Source of the DNA: Chloromonas sp. AAM2
Lineage: Eukaryota; Chlorophyta; Chlorophyceae; Chlamydomonadales; Chlamydomonadaceae
DNA: 16,865 nucleotides
Direction of reading: 5' to 3'
NCBI GenBank assembly: GCA_004335635.1
Contig: QAXH01001782.1
Span: 1-16,865, forward strand
Part shown: in pieces, positions 1-7,700 of the stretch
Layout: every line of letters begins with the position of its first letter
Numbering within the stretch: position 1 is the stretch's first letter
Position numbers and translations under genes: made by a program
Notes under the pieces: model-generated
Told to the model about the DNA's origin: nothing
What the model saw: the letters and a program-made list of their open reading frames with translations, nothing else
Databases searched by the model: none

Positions 1-782
1 GGGGGGGCAGGTGCCATGGAAGAAGGTGGCATGGACGTACGGCCAACGCATGATGGTGCGTGCGAGACGAGCAGTGCTGTAGGGGCAGGCTCTGGCACCG
101 TGCTGGGATGCACAGCTGCTCCAGCCGATGCTACTGGAGCAGGCAGTGATGGTGTTGGCGCAGGGGCTGGCATTGGTGCCTGGCATGATGGTGCGCAGGA
201 GATGGGAGCAGGGGCTGCAAGGCGAAGGGCTGTAGACACAGCAGCAAGCGCTGACAACTGACAGTTAAACGCAGGGGCGGTGACGGGCGTGTTCAGGCCG
301 CTTGCCAAACCGCTCAGGATATGCTCTGGCATGGATGGGGATGCTAGGTCCACCTGTGTGCGTAGCAGTTGTTCGGTTGGTTGACGGGCTGAGCGCTTCT
401 CGTCGTCTGCCAGCGGAAATTCTGCTTCAGAAAATGCCCTTGAAGCGAGCGATGCGGGGGGTGTGGGTGGCTGTGAGAGCGATTGGCGTGGCTTTAAAGA
501 GTCGGTGGAGTTGGTGCGTTTGACTGCTGTGAGCCATGCAGAGTTGCTGGTTGTGCTGCCGGTGGTGTTGGCTCTGTGTTCTGCTGTGCACGGCTGGTGA
601 GGCGTGTTGAAGGCAGTTGGTTGGGTGCTGCTGGTGGTTGCAGTGTCGGCTGGATAGATGCTTTGTTGCAAGGTAGGCCATGCCCTGGTGCTGGTGGCCA
701 TGTTGGTGGGGGCGGGCTGCAGCATGTGTGGGCCACCGGGCAGGTTACTGGCTGCCCAAAGTGCGGCGACACGAGCAATCGC
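1..782 (-). CDS. TUTase-like exon 11: long low-complexity C-terminal region, open to the left edge
   Basis: The acceptor is GTGTGTGCGTGCAG in phase 0, with an in-frame TGA upstream of it, so the exon start is constrained. From 782 to 1 the minus frame is open for 260 codons. It starts AIARVAALWAASNLPGGPHM, continues through Thr/Ser/Gln-rich sequence (AWLTAVKRTNSTDSLKPRQS), an acidic and basic patch (FSEAEFPLADDEKRSARQPT), a helix-like ILSGLASGL segment, and ends in a Pro/Ala linker (PMPAPAPTPSLPAPVASAG). It looks disordered and may be a protein-binding tail. No domain is recognised and the stop codon is outside the window. Confidence 0.72.
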
Positions 783-3700
783 CTGCACGCACACACAACG
801 GCAGTCACATCACCATCACTCATCATGTCATCCACTTCAAGCCTCAATCACAAACTGTGAAACGACAGCAGGCAGAAGTGCATGCATGGGAACACTGACG
901 ATGGCAAGGTCTGCACGCAAGCCCCTTCCAACCCAACAAGCCGCCACACTCCGTATGCCCGCCTACGCACTGCTTGTGCGCATCATGTAACAGTTCAATT
1001 CAGGCACTGTATTTACCCATTGACCCACCGCTTGCCGTGCTTCTGCCGCGCCCTTCCATACTTGCCCGGTCTGCCCTGCCACGTAGTCATGCCACTCGCG
1101 GCTGCACAGCGGCCCAGACTCACCACCACATGACTCCACAAGCTGCCTGCATATGACCAAAACGCAAGCGATGTGGTGTCAAGGTAGTGTAAACAACACA
1201 CACTCCAGAGCAGACTTGTTGGCACGTTCATGTTCTGCTTACAGGGGTAATGTAGGCGCCGCACCACTGAGAATGAACGACACGTGAGAGTAAAGTGGCG
1301 AAACTTGGTGGTCTAGCACTTGCAAACTAGGTCCAGGTCTGACACAGCCCAAGAACACACCCACGGCCCGAGACACATGCCGTAGTTCAGAGCGGGTGAA
1401 CTCACCCCTGTTACGTCATACAAGCCAGAAGACGCTCGACCAACTTTGGCCCCACTAAACAATTCGGCCTCATCTCTTATGTCAGGCCCCAGTATACACT
1501 TGGCTTGCTATCGTTTGCGCTCATTGCATGTGTGCCTGCGTGTTGTAACATCTAAAGAGAAGGAGAGATCACAAAGTGTTTGTGAACACCTAATCTAAGT
1601 GCAGTTTCTACCTCACTTGGCACCCACCCACCTGTGCAATTCTTCCTGCATTTCCTCGTCCTCGACACTTCTCTGCTCCAGGCTGACCACAAGCTCCCTG
1701 TCGAGGTCCAGGCCCTCTGATCCCGTTAAGCACGGGTCCTCAATGAGCGCTAGACAGCCCTCCAAGCCCCACAGCCAAGTGAAGGCCACACGCGCGTCTG
1801 CAGACAACATTGCGGCACACATGGCAAATGACACCAGCTTTCTCATGATGCTTTGTGCAAGCGCTTCCTACAAAGGGCCAGGGACCTTCAGTAGTATCGG
1901 TTTGATTTTTGCAATTGAATTTTCACTGGGAGAGTACGACGCACATACAAAGAATGTGAAGTTGAGTGGCAGCTCTACTTTACAGCAAGACAGACAGACC
2001 CAACAAGGCAGCATCATGCTTTACGAACTGCTGAATAGTTGGCTGGACAATAGTTGGCTGGACATCACAACATAAGAGAAGTACTGCACAGCCTATTTTT
2101 AGGCCTGCTACTTTTGCTGACGTGTAGTAGATTGGAGAAGATGCAGCGAAGCTTCCACGAGCTGCAGCGCCTCACAGACGCACACAAACCATTCAAACCC
2201 AACGAATAGGTCGTATCACAGGGTCTGCCCACCTTCCAGTCGATTGGAAACGCAGGCTTGGTCAAGCAGCCTCTTTGAAGCTGCGAGGACGTGGGAGATA
2301 TACGGACACGTCTCGAGGTTGCGAGCCTGAGAAAAATTGAGAAGGGAGCACAAGGCATTGGTATCGAAAACTGGACGATTGACGAATTGAATGGCCAATG
2401 TGACAACGAGGTGTGTACGAGACTACTAGAGAGGACCAAACATCGGCTTGGATGGACCAATTTTGTTCGCGACATCCAATGTGACGTTGGAGTTAGTAGA
2501 CAGCGACACTCTGAGCGCGTCGATTAATCAGCGGTGTAGACGCACACATCGCAATCTGGTGTTATGAGGACGCGTACGTGAGAACCAGTGCCAAGGTATC
2601 CATGGAATACGAGGTTGGCGCCGGGCTTCGGCAAGTCCGAGGCACGATCTGTCCAAGCTCGGGAACGTCCAAGGGAACACAAAGGCGCGAAATCTACACC
2701 ACGGCTTGAGCTATATTAGATGCGCCCCACCTTGGTGCCAAGCGACTTGGCGGTGTTCTCGGTCTGGTCCAAAGGATCCTCAACGCTCGCGACGTACTGA
2801 TGCGCCCACGGCTGACGATGCAGACATCCGCGCCTGACACTGATTCGCCAATCGCTGCGGCAACCGCACGCCAACGCAACAAGCAATGAGTTTTCAACAA
2901 GAGGCTCCTGGCGAGGATACCAATTGACTGCGTGCATACCATCTATCTATTGACACGCATGATGCTACTATCTACGCACTTTCACATGATCGCATAACGC
3001 TCATGCAATACCATGCTTCCCATATGTTTCTATTCCACGCCTTCAGCGCACCTGCGTCTTCCATGGGACCAGTGATCAAAGGCTTGCGCGTACAAAGTAA
3101 AGAACCAATGAAGGCACGCGAGCAGCTTCCGGCCCTCGGCTGTGCACGGCTGCTCGCCGACACGAGCGCGCTCGCACCTGTAATGAATCGCAGCACTGAC
3201 CACAGGGTAAGCTAGACAAAGGCCTTAGCAGCAGGCTTGCACCGTGTCCCTCCACCGTCGGTCCTGAACCGCCCTGGCCGTTCCTTGCTGGCAGGCCTTC
3301 TTGCATACGTCAGCATTGGTGGCACAAAGGCAGTGTGCCAGCAGAGCAGAACTCCACTCTGACGCATCATGACCTCAGGATGCCTCCAGCTACCGTACGA
3401 ACCCATCAAAGTGGTTGGAACTCAGAATTAGTCGGACCTCGCCGAAGGCGAGAGGTAAGTCGAAAATCTCACAAATCTCAAGGCAATTTCGCAGCAAACT
3501 CAGTTTTAGTCGGACCCTAGCCATCGCGACTGCCAAGCCTTAGTCGGATTCAAAGTCTGCCACACCACCTGAAGTCAGCAAAGCCTCTCTCTGGAGCCCT
3601 AAGCTCTGAAACAAACAGCGCAATAGAAAGTCTGCCATGCAGTGTCACTGCCAGCCATGGGGCAATCTTATCAGTACCATGCATTCTCCTCACTCATTGC

Positions 3701-6700
3701 CCCCTTGTGGAATGGCTGTTAGTGGGATGGCTGTCAGGTGCTGTGTGAACTCGCACACGGGGCACCAAGAGTGGCCATCTGTTGCATGGGCCCAACGAGA
3801 ATTCAAAATATTCCGAAAGCAGCAACCACAAGTGCTCTGACACGCAGAAACATGATGTAAGGATTACAGCGCCGCAGGAAAGTCGCCAAGGTGAGTCGGA
3901 TTTGGCTCCGAAACTACTTGAATTTCGGAAATTAGTCGGTTTTGGCCATCTTCGCGCTTGGGTTCCGACTAATTTAGTGGGTTCGTACGGTATCTCTGGC
4001 TACCGTGTCCCTTTCCTTCTGGAAAACTGTTTTACTTCTAGCTACCCTGGAGCAGATCACACATGTGCAACGTCTGACAGCATTCTTTGGAGGCCTGCCG
4101 TTCCCTCTCCCTCTCAGACCCACCGGGCTTGACACTGTTCCAAGGTTGTCTGTCGGTCGGCCCCACATGCACTGGGATTTTCAAGCAAGCGCTGCCCCTC
4201 AGGGGTTACGTGGCAGTCCGTTTCAGCTGGGCCAGAGAAGAGACAAGATGCCCCAACATCGCAGGAGTGGCTGCCTCCAAATGTACCGGGCCAAGAAAGG
4301 AACGGTTCAGCATCATCAAAACTGGGGCAGCGGACCAAAGAGGCGGGCCGGGACAAGGGAGAGCAAGCCTCCGCATTGCAGCGGGTGCTTTCAGTGTGTG
4401 GGCTGGGGCAGGCTTCATTACCATAGCGGGGTGTTCCTTCTGACGAACGTGGGGATTGTGTTTCTGTGGCTGGTTTGTGGATTGCGGCTGCAGGTGTGGC
4501 GGGGGAATGTGGTGCTGTGTGCTGTGGGAAGAGATGGTGCAAGGGTGGTAGGAGGGGTGGGTCGGTGGTTTGAAGAGAAGCCACCACCTGCAGCATGGTG
4601 GCCAGCAGGGTAGAGTGTGACATGAGGCAAGGCACTGCACAATCAAGGCAGTCCGGCACAGTGATGTGGATCCGAGAGCAGGTTTTCATGCTGTGGGGTG
4701 GTAGAAGTTGGGAAACAAAGGGCATGGGGTGTAAAACAACTAAAGCTGCACTTACCATTAGCATGAGTGACCACGAGTTCAGAGTGCCTTGATCGGCGTC
4801 ATTGATGTCATGCGCACGTGCCCACAGCTTGACCTACAAAACGCATTGGCGAGTCTGCTGTAGGAGTGGGGTGCGCGCCAGGGTTGGCAGGGCAACAGGA
4901 TAAATCTCGCACGTTAGGGTCGAGTACAAGTATGTGCTGAACAATCCTTTCCCTGCTTGCTCTTGCACCTGCTGAGCAGTCAAAGGCCATGTTATAACAA
5001 TAAGAACGAGAACAACTTTCAGCCCCATGACATTGTAGGTTCTGTATTTGACTTCCACCCCTTACGGCACTTGAACCCCTGCCCCTAGTACACGAATATG
5101 AGACACGTACCAGTCGGTGCAGGGGTGAGCATATTGTGACATGTTGAGGTCAAGAGCGAGGCACCTACCAGTCGGTACAGGGCCGCTAGCATGGGGCACA
5201 TGTCAATCAGAGCCCGCATGGTGGCCGTCCTGAGCTCATGCCCATGCACCCCGCATACTAGCGACAGGCCCAGACCGGAGGGGGCATGGGTGAACCTGCA
5301 TGTGCCGAGCAACACATGGGCAAGGTGGTGACAAGCACAGGTGAAAGCGGAAGGCGTAGGTACAGAAGGGAGGTGTGCTTGTTTGAAGCAATGCTCTGGC
5401 TGAGCTGGCGATGCCATGTGATGTTGACAACCACGATGGCGTGCGCGTGCCAGGCGTGAATGCTGAGGTGGACTGATGGTGACAAGCAGAGGGCCATGCA
5501 TTGGTTTGGCCAACCGCATGCCGTCGCTGATGATGACGCTGTTGCTGATGATTATGAAAAGTACAAAAGGGAGACGGACAGTCAACTGACCGACTTGAGT
5601 CGCCTGAACAACCGCAACTTACTTGAGAACGGGCACGGGTGTGTCTGTGTGGCACTCCACCGCCTGCCACATGGGCCCTACGCCCGGGCTCCTTTCCTCC
5701 ATGCTGGGAGCAGCTGCTTCAATGCTGGCTGTTTCTAGGAGACAGGCTGCCCGGCGTAGCGTGAGCAGGCGGCTACTGTGGCCGAGGGACTCCTGCATGC
5801 ATGTGCAGCTCACAGGCTCTCACCGTTTGCGGCTGTGCTATTATATGCCACATTCCAAAGGCTACAGGCCAGGACTGCACGCCCACATCACTGTTGTCCA
5901 CAAAACTCAACTCCATGCACGCAAGTAGCACCAGCTGCTCATGCCAGCTGCTCGCCATCCAGGTGGCTCTTGTGATTTGAAGGGGTTTGTGAGTGCTCCA
6001 ATTTCAACCACACATGCATGCACGTTGCTTGTGCACGTGCACTTTGGACACCTGGCATGCACCCAGACCTGTGGGAGGGTGCCCTCACGTTGGGCAGCAT
6101 CACGACAGAGTTCCACAGTGACATGTACACCCACCATGCTGAGTGGACAAGGTTCATCAGGGGATGATGTAGAAGGGTCGTCACCATCCTCATGGCCTCC
6201 CAGCACAGCCACGCCCCCTGCAAGCAGTGCCCAGCATGCCACATGAATGGCTTAGGACAACAAAAACGAAGGCCACACTCAGGTCACACACACTCTCACT
6301 CCATGCCGCCCCCTCTGTCACGTTGACTCAACCAAGGCCACAATCTGGTGTCACACCTTCTCACTCCATGCCACCCCTCTCACTCCTTGACTCACACAAG
6401 GCCACAATCTGGTGTCACACCTTCTCACTCCATGCCACCCCTCTCACTCCTTGACTCACCCAAGGCCACAATCATGTCACACACACTCTCACTCCATGCC
6501 ACCCCCTCACTCCTTGACTCACCCAAGGCAACAATCAGGTCACACACACTCACTCCATGCCACCCCCTCTCACTCCTTGACTCACCCAAGGCCACATTCA
6601 GGTCACACCCTGGCACATCAAGGCGTGCTGCATAGCTGCCATAGGGTATCAGCGAGCAATGCCAGCTTTCCCCCAGGGCTGACCCGCCCAGCGTTGATGT

Positions 6701-7700
6701 CAGGTCCTTAAGGGCTGCCTCACATGCATGTGCTCGGCTGGGACTGGGCTGCAGCGCCTGCAGAATGAAATGAGACAATGCAGCGAAACCCATGTTTGCA
6801 ACGTGCGATAGTGCGGCAGATGGTAGTACGAGACATTGTGAAGATTGTGTGGTAAGCATTGGAGCAAGCGTAAACGCATACAATGATGATTTTGGCACGC
6901 ATCGTTCTGAAAATTCAGCTCTTGATTGGGTGTGCATGGTTAGAGGTCACTGGCATGCTTACCCAAGCATGGATGCAGTGTGCATGCTTGCATAGACATG
7001 TACAGGGTCCTGTCTGCCGAGCCATCAGGCAAGCCTTCTCAGTGGCTTCGTGTTACATCTGCTTAGGTTCCAGCGTGGAATGCAAGGCATGTTGAGAGCT
7101 AGCACACGGCCAAAATCGCGGCCATGCACTGATGGCACTCTGTATTGACCATGTGCTGGGTGCTAGGATGGATTGGGAGGGTCCACAAGGATGTTGTAGT
7201 ACTGAGCAGTAGTTGGTTTGGCCCATGGTGACGGTTGACATTGTCTTCAGGCATTTGCTGACAGCCGCCTTGCCGAGCAGGTGACAGCTGGCGTGCAATT
7301 CAATTTTGGGCTTCCCTTCGGGCTACTGCATGCTTGAGAATTGCATGCTAGCGGATGAGTAACGCGGGCGCCAGGCTGCCCGGCGCCCTGGGCGCCTTAA
7401 TGGGACACCGTTGCGGGCTTACGTTGTTCCCTTCCATCCATGCAGTGATCAACGAACACTGGCATTGCAAGCTGCCGTTAATTTGCAGGCGACAGAGTAG
7501 ACGTGACATGACCTTTCAGGTAGACTTGAAATTTCTTGACGTCCAAAGGATATAATCCTGATTTTGGAAGCATCTAGTCTTGTCAGCGAGCCTGGGCCCA
7601 CCTGAGCAAGTTGCCAGACGCACGCTGACAGCGACTGAGGGGCATCACCCACGTCGTCCAACCTCCGGCAGTGAGGCTGCGCCAGCCCTTTAGGGAACAT
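1..7700 (-). CDS. Terminal nucleotidyltransferase-like gene (HESO1/MUT68-type TUTase family), 11 exons, 3' end outside window
   Basis: Predicted exons in transcript order: 7700-7602, 6757-6586, 6217-6069, 5792-5623, 5295-5169, 4833-4756, 4587-4124, 2854-2731, 1867-1632, 1146-1017 and 782 to the left edge. All ten junctions agree in phase (0,1,0,2,0,0,2,0,2,0), giving 843 codons without a stop. Motif order is that of TUTases and non-canonical poly(A) polymerases: IPYGSY (residues 70-75), CDLNVAL (84-90), PVPVLKF before the third catalytic strand (to 198), VKLWARAHDIND with GTLNSW (240-260), LQ..PPLLPPL soon after, then W-R-I-S-V-R-R-G and VEDPLDQTENTAKSLG (422-459). Such enzymes add uridines or adenosines to RNA 3' ends; MUT68 in Chlamydomonas and HESO1 in Arabidopsis act on small RNAs and decay intermediates. 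Odd points are Asn for the second Asp of the DxD pair, no Asp at the third site, a long insertion in exon 7 and a long low-complexity C-terminus. Family call is strong; catalytic activity is doubtful; the first exon is the weakest piece. Confidence 0.82.
1017..1146 (-). CDS. TUTase-like exon 10 (tentative)
   Basis: The acceptor is GTCATATGCAG in phase 2 and the end is GTCAATGG|GTAAAT in phase 0. It would encode R-QLVESCGGESGPLCSREWH, then DYVAGQTGQVWKGAAEARQA and VGQW. Both phases fit exons 9 and 11, and the reading frame has no stop, but there is no family motif at this point of the protein. A stronger donor (GTGGTG|GTGAGT near 1121) inside it would give a much shorter exon and a broken frame. 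Confidence 0.5.
1632..1867 (-). CDS. TUTase-like exon 9: end of PAP-associated domain and acidic helix
   Basis: The acceptor is CTGGCCCTTTGTAG in phase 0 and the donor TTGCACAG|GTGGGT is in phase 2. The 78 codons encode EALAQSIMRKLVSFAMCAAM, then RVAFTWLWGLEGCLALIEDP, then an acidic stretch with EQRSVEDEEMQEELHR. Joined to exon 8 this reads TAKSLGTK-EALAQSIMRKL, which suits the helix that closes the PAP-associated domain. An ATG at 1846 begins a signal-peptide-like run, but it lies inside this helix and is not taken as a start. Confidence 0.72.
2034..2063. repeat. 15-bp tandem duplication
   Basis: AATAGTTGGCTGGAC occurs twice in a row at 2034-2048 and 2049-2063, at the left border of the possible decayed plus-strand frame. 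No matching copy was noticed at the right border, so it is not shown to be a target-site duplication. Confidence 0.85.
2100..2527 (+). pseudogene. Possible decayed plus-strand reading frame inside a TUTase-gene intron
   Basis: In one plus frame, starting around 2100, the sequence reads RLEKMQRSFHELQRLTDAHK then PFKPNE, a TAG, then SQGLPTFQSIGNAGLVKQPL, a TGA, and then an open run to 2527 containing DIRTRLEVASLRKIEKGAQG and TRLLERTKHRLGWTNFVRDI. Composition is protein-like and clearly less GC-rich than the gene around it. No family is recognised. It could be a remnant of a mobile element or viral insertion lying antisense in the 863-bp intron. The opposite strand is also open over 2065-2475, so coding origin is not certain. 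Confidence 0.3.
2731..2854 (-). CDS. TUTase-like exon 8: PAP-associated domain
   Basis: The acceptor is GCGGTTGCCGCAG, in phase 2 as required by exon 7, and the donor CACCAAG|GTGGGG is in phase 0. It encodes DWRISVRRGCLHRQPWAHQY and then VASVEDPLDQTENTAKSLGTK. Family members carry I-x-V-x-x-G, then W-x-x-x-Y and the hallmark (V/I)EDPF(D/E)x(x)xN(A/T)AR at these positions. The upstream sequence stays open to 2937, so an earlier acceptor near 2934 is possible but would not match the phase of exon 7. The intron before this exon is 1,269 bp, of which 602 bp is an inverted-repeat element. Confidence 0.82.
3391..3992. mobile_element. 602-bp TA-flanked inverted-repeat element (MITE-like) in a TUTase-gene intron
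   Basis: Both ends carry a perfect 13-bp terminal inverted repeat, CCGTACGAACCCA at 3393-3405 and its complement at 3978-3990. Each is bordered by TA (3391-3392 and 3991-3992), as expected for a TA target duplication of Tc1/mariner-like elements. Just inside lie inverted copies of AATTAGTCGGA (3426-3436 and 3964-3974). Further TTAGTCGGA copies sit at 3506-3514, 3540-3548 and 3932-3940 (last base T). There is no transposase frame, so it would be non-autonomous. It lies in the intron between exons 7 and 8, which would be 667 bp without it. Confidence 0.78.
4124..4587 (-). CDS. TUTase-like exon 7: LQ-x-PPLLPPL plus long disordered insertion
   Basis: The acceptor is CACCATGCTGCAG in phase 0. The donor CAAGCCCG|GTGGGT is in phase 2; read through, the frame meets TGA six bases later. 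It starts VVASLQTTDPPLLPPLHHLF, which continues LMLM of exon 6 exactly as LLV..FLQ..PP.LPPL does in the family. About 130 residues of Pro, Ser, Thr, His and Cys follow (for example SPATPAAAIHKPATETQSPR), including the segment CPSFDDAEPFLSWPGTFGG. That stretch replaces the short linker usually found before the PAP-associated domain and looks disordered. Confidence 0.82.
4756..4833 (-). CDS. TUTase-like exon 6: VK-WARAH-IND-GTLNS core helix block
   Basis: This 26-codon exon is bounded by GTTTTGTAG and ATGCTAATG|GTAAGT, both phase 0. It encodes VKLWARAHDINDADQGTLNS followed by WSLMLM. This is the most recognisable block of the gene: plant HESO1 and other TUTases have K-x-WAKAHDIN, then G-T/S-L/F-NSYSLSLLV at the same place. 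Trp replaces the usual Tyr after NS. The block forms the central helices between the catalytic palm and the PAP-associated domain and contacts the nucleotide base in solved family members. Confidence 0.92.
5169..5295 (-). CDS. TUTase-like exon 5: third catalytic strand and following helix
   Basis: The acceptor is CGGCACATGCAG, in phase 2, completing the Lys codon of exon 4. The donor is CGACTG|GTAGGT in phase 0. The 42 codons encode FTHAPSGLGLSLVCGVHGHE followed by LRTATMRALIDMCPMLAALYRL. In the family this segment reads roughly T/S-G-L-x-C-D-I-S, where the Asp binds metal. Here the matching stretch is SGLGLSL, with Ser or Leu and no acidic residue. The helix ending LAALYRL joins directly to VKLWARAH of the next exon, which is the usual family layout. 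Confidence 0.82.
5623..5792 (-). CDS. TUTase-like exon 4: helix and the strand leading to the third catalytic site
   Basis: The acceptor is CATGCATGCAG in phase 0, and the donor CTCAA|GTAAGT is strong, in phase 2. The exon encodes ESLGHSSRLLTLRRAACLLE, an Ala/Ser/Glu stretch, and QAVECHTDTPVPVLK, with the last Lys codon split across the intron. The PVPVLK end matches the ARVPVLK/ARVPIIK strand that precedes the third catalytic Asp in plant and animal TUTases. In the genome the codon AAG is followed at once by TAA, so the frame only continues if the intron is removed. Confidence 0.82.
6069..6217 (-). CDS. TUTase-like exon 3
   Basis: The acceptor is CACTGCTTGCAG with two leftover bases (phase 1, matching exon 2), and the end is CCACAG|GTCTGG in phase 0. 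It encodes a Gly/Asp/Ser/Pro-rich loop (GGVAVLGGHEDGDDPSTSS and onward) and then GVHVTVELCRDAAQREGTLPQ. This sits where family members have a variable loop between the DxD strand and the following helix. The donor GTCTGG is weak; a nearby GTGAGG at about 6087 is stronger in sequence but would break the frame with exon 4, so it was not chosen. Confidence 0.6.
6269..6610. repeat. Minisatellite, about 63-65 bp unit, 5.4 copies, overlapping an exon end and its splice donor
   Basis: Units begin at 6269, 6334, 6398, 6462, 6525 and 6588 with AAGGC(C/A)AC; lengths are 65, 64, 64, 63 and 63 bp and the sixth is partial. Read on the minus strand, each unit contains GTGACCTGAATGTGGCCTTG-like sequence followed by (G)GTGAGTCAAGG. 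That is the last part of exon 2 of the TUTase-like gene, its donor and the first bases of the intron. The donor is intact at 6585, 6522 and 6459; the copies near 6395 and 6331 carry changes (GTGTGAGT and GGTTGAGT). Plus-strand open frames across it are a by-product of the periodicity. Confidence 0.9.
6586..6757 (-). CDS. TUTase-like exon 2: nucleotidyltransferase GS and DxD region
   Basis: The acceptor is CATTTCATTCTGCAG and the donor GCCTTGG|GTGAGT is strong; the exon runs from phase 0 to phase 1. It encodes a helix (SRAHACEAALKDL) and then CSLIPYGSYAARLDVPGCDL followed by NVALG. In the polymerase-beta superfamily this is the hG[GS] turn and the DhDh metal-binding pair. The GS is intact. The first Asp is present (D85), but the second position is Asn (N87, codon AAT). 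The last 20 or so bases of this exon, with the donor, are the first unit of the tandem repeat that fills the start of the next intron. Confidence 0.85.
7602..7700 (-). CDS. Candidate first exon of the TUTase-like gene
   Basis: This exon would encode 33 residues, starting MFPKGLAQPHC and ending CVWQLAQ. The ATG lies at 7700-7698, and an in-frame TAA lies 36 bases upstream of it. The 3' end is CTCAG followed by the donor GTGGGC, in phase 0. The next exon at 6757 also begins in phase 0, so the join keeps the frame. The intron it implies (7601-6758, 844 bp) is longer than most in this gene, and open frames at 7053-7298 could hide another upstream exon instead. There is no conserved motif here, so the choice rests only on ATG, donor and phase. 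Confidence 0.4.

Noticed and set aside
16..261. Plus-strand 81-codon Gly/Ala-rich frame
   Set aside because: It is the antisense shadow of the Pro/Ala linker in the minus-strand exon 11.
1632..1846. Separate secreted protein starting MRKLVSFAMCAAMLSADA (signal-peptide-like)
   Set aside because: The frame is open upstream to an acceptor at 1868 in the right phase, and the segment fits the helix after the PAP-associated motif, so the ATG is internal.
2694..2942. Second overlapping minus frame (82 codons) across the PAP-associated exon
   Set aside because: It lacks any motif; the adjacent frame carries VEDPLDQTENTAKSLG.
4005..4613. Plus-strand 202-codon frame
   Set aside because: It is antisense to TUTase exon 7, which is confirmed by its in-phase join to the VKLWARAH exon and by the LQ..PPLLPPL motif.
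4913..4968. Minus-strand exon-like segment ARASRERIVQHILVLDPN before the VKLWARAH exon
   Set aside because: It resembles the helix that precedes VK-WA in TUTases and has splice sites, but including it would drop the residues linking it to VKLWARAH. Exon 5 (ending LAALYRL) joins perfectly and already supplies that helix.
6227..6711. Plus-strand frames with repeated HATPSLLDSPKAT-like peptides
   Set aside because: They come from the minisatellite; unit lengths of 63-65 do not keep one frame and the minus strand explains the sequence as exon end plus donor copies.
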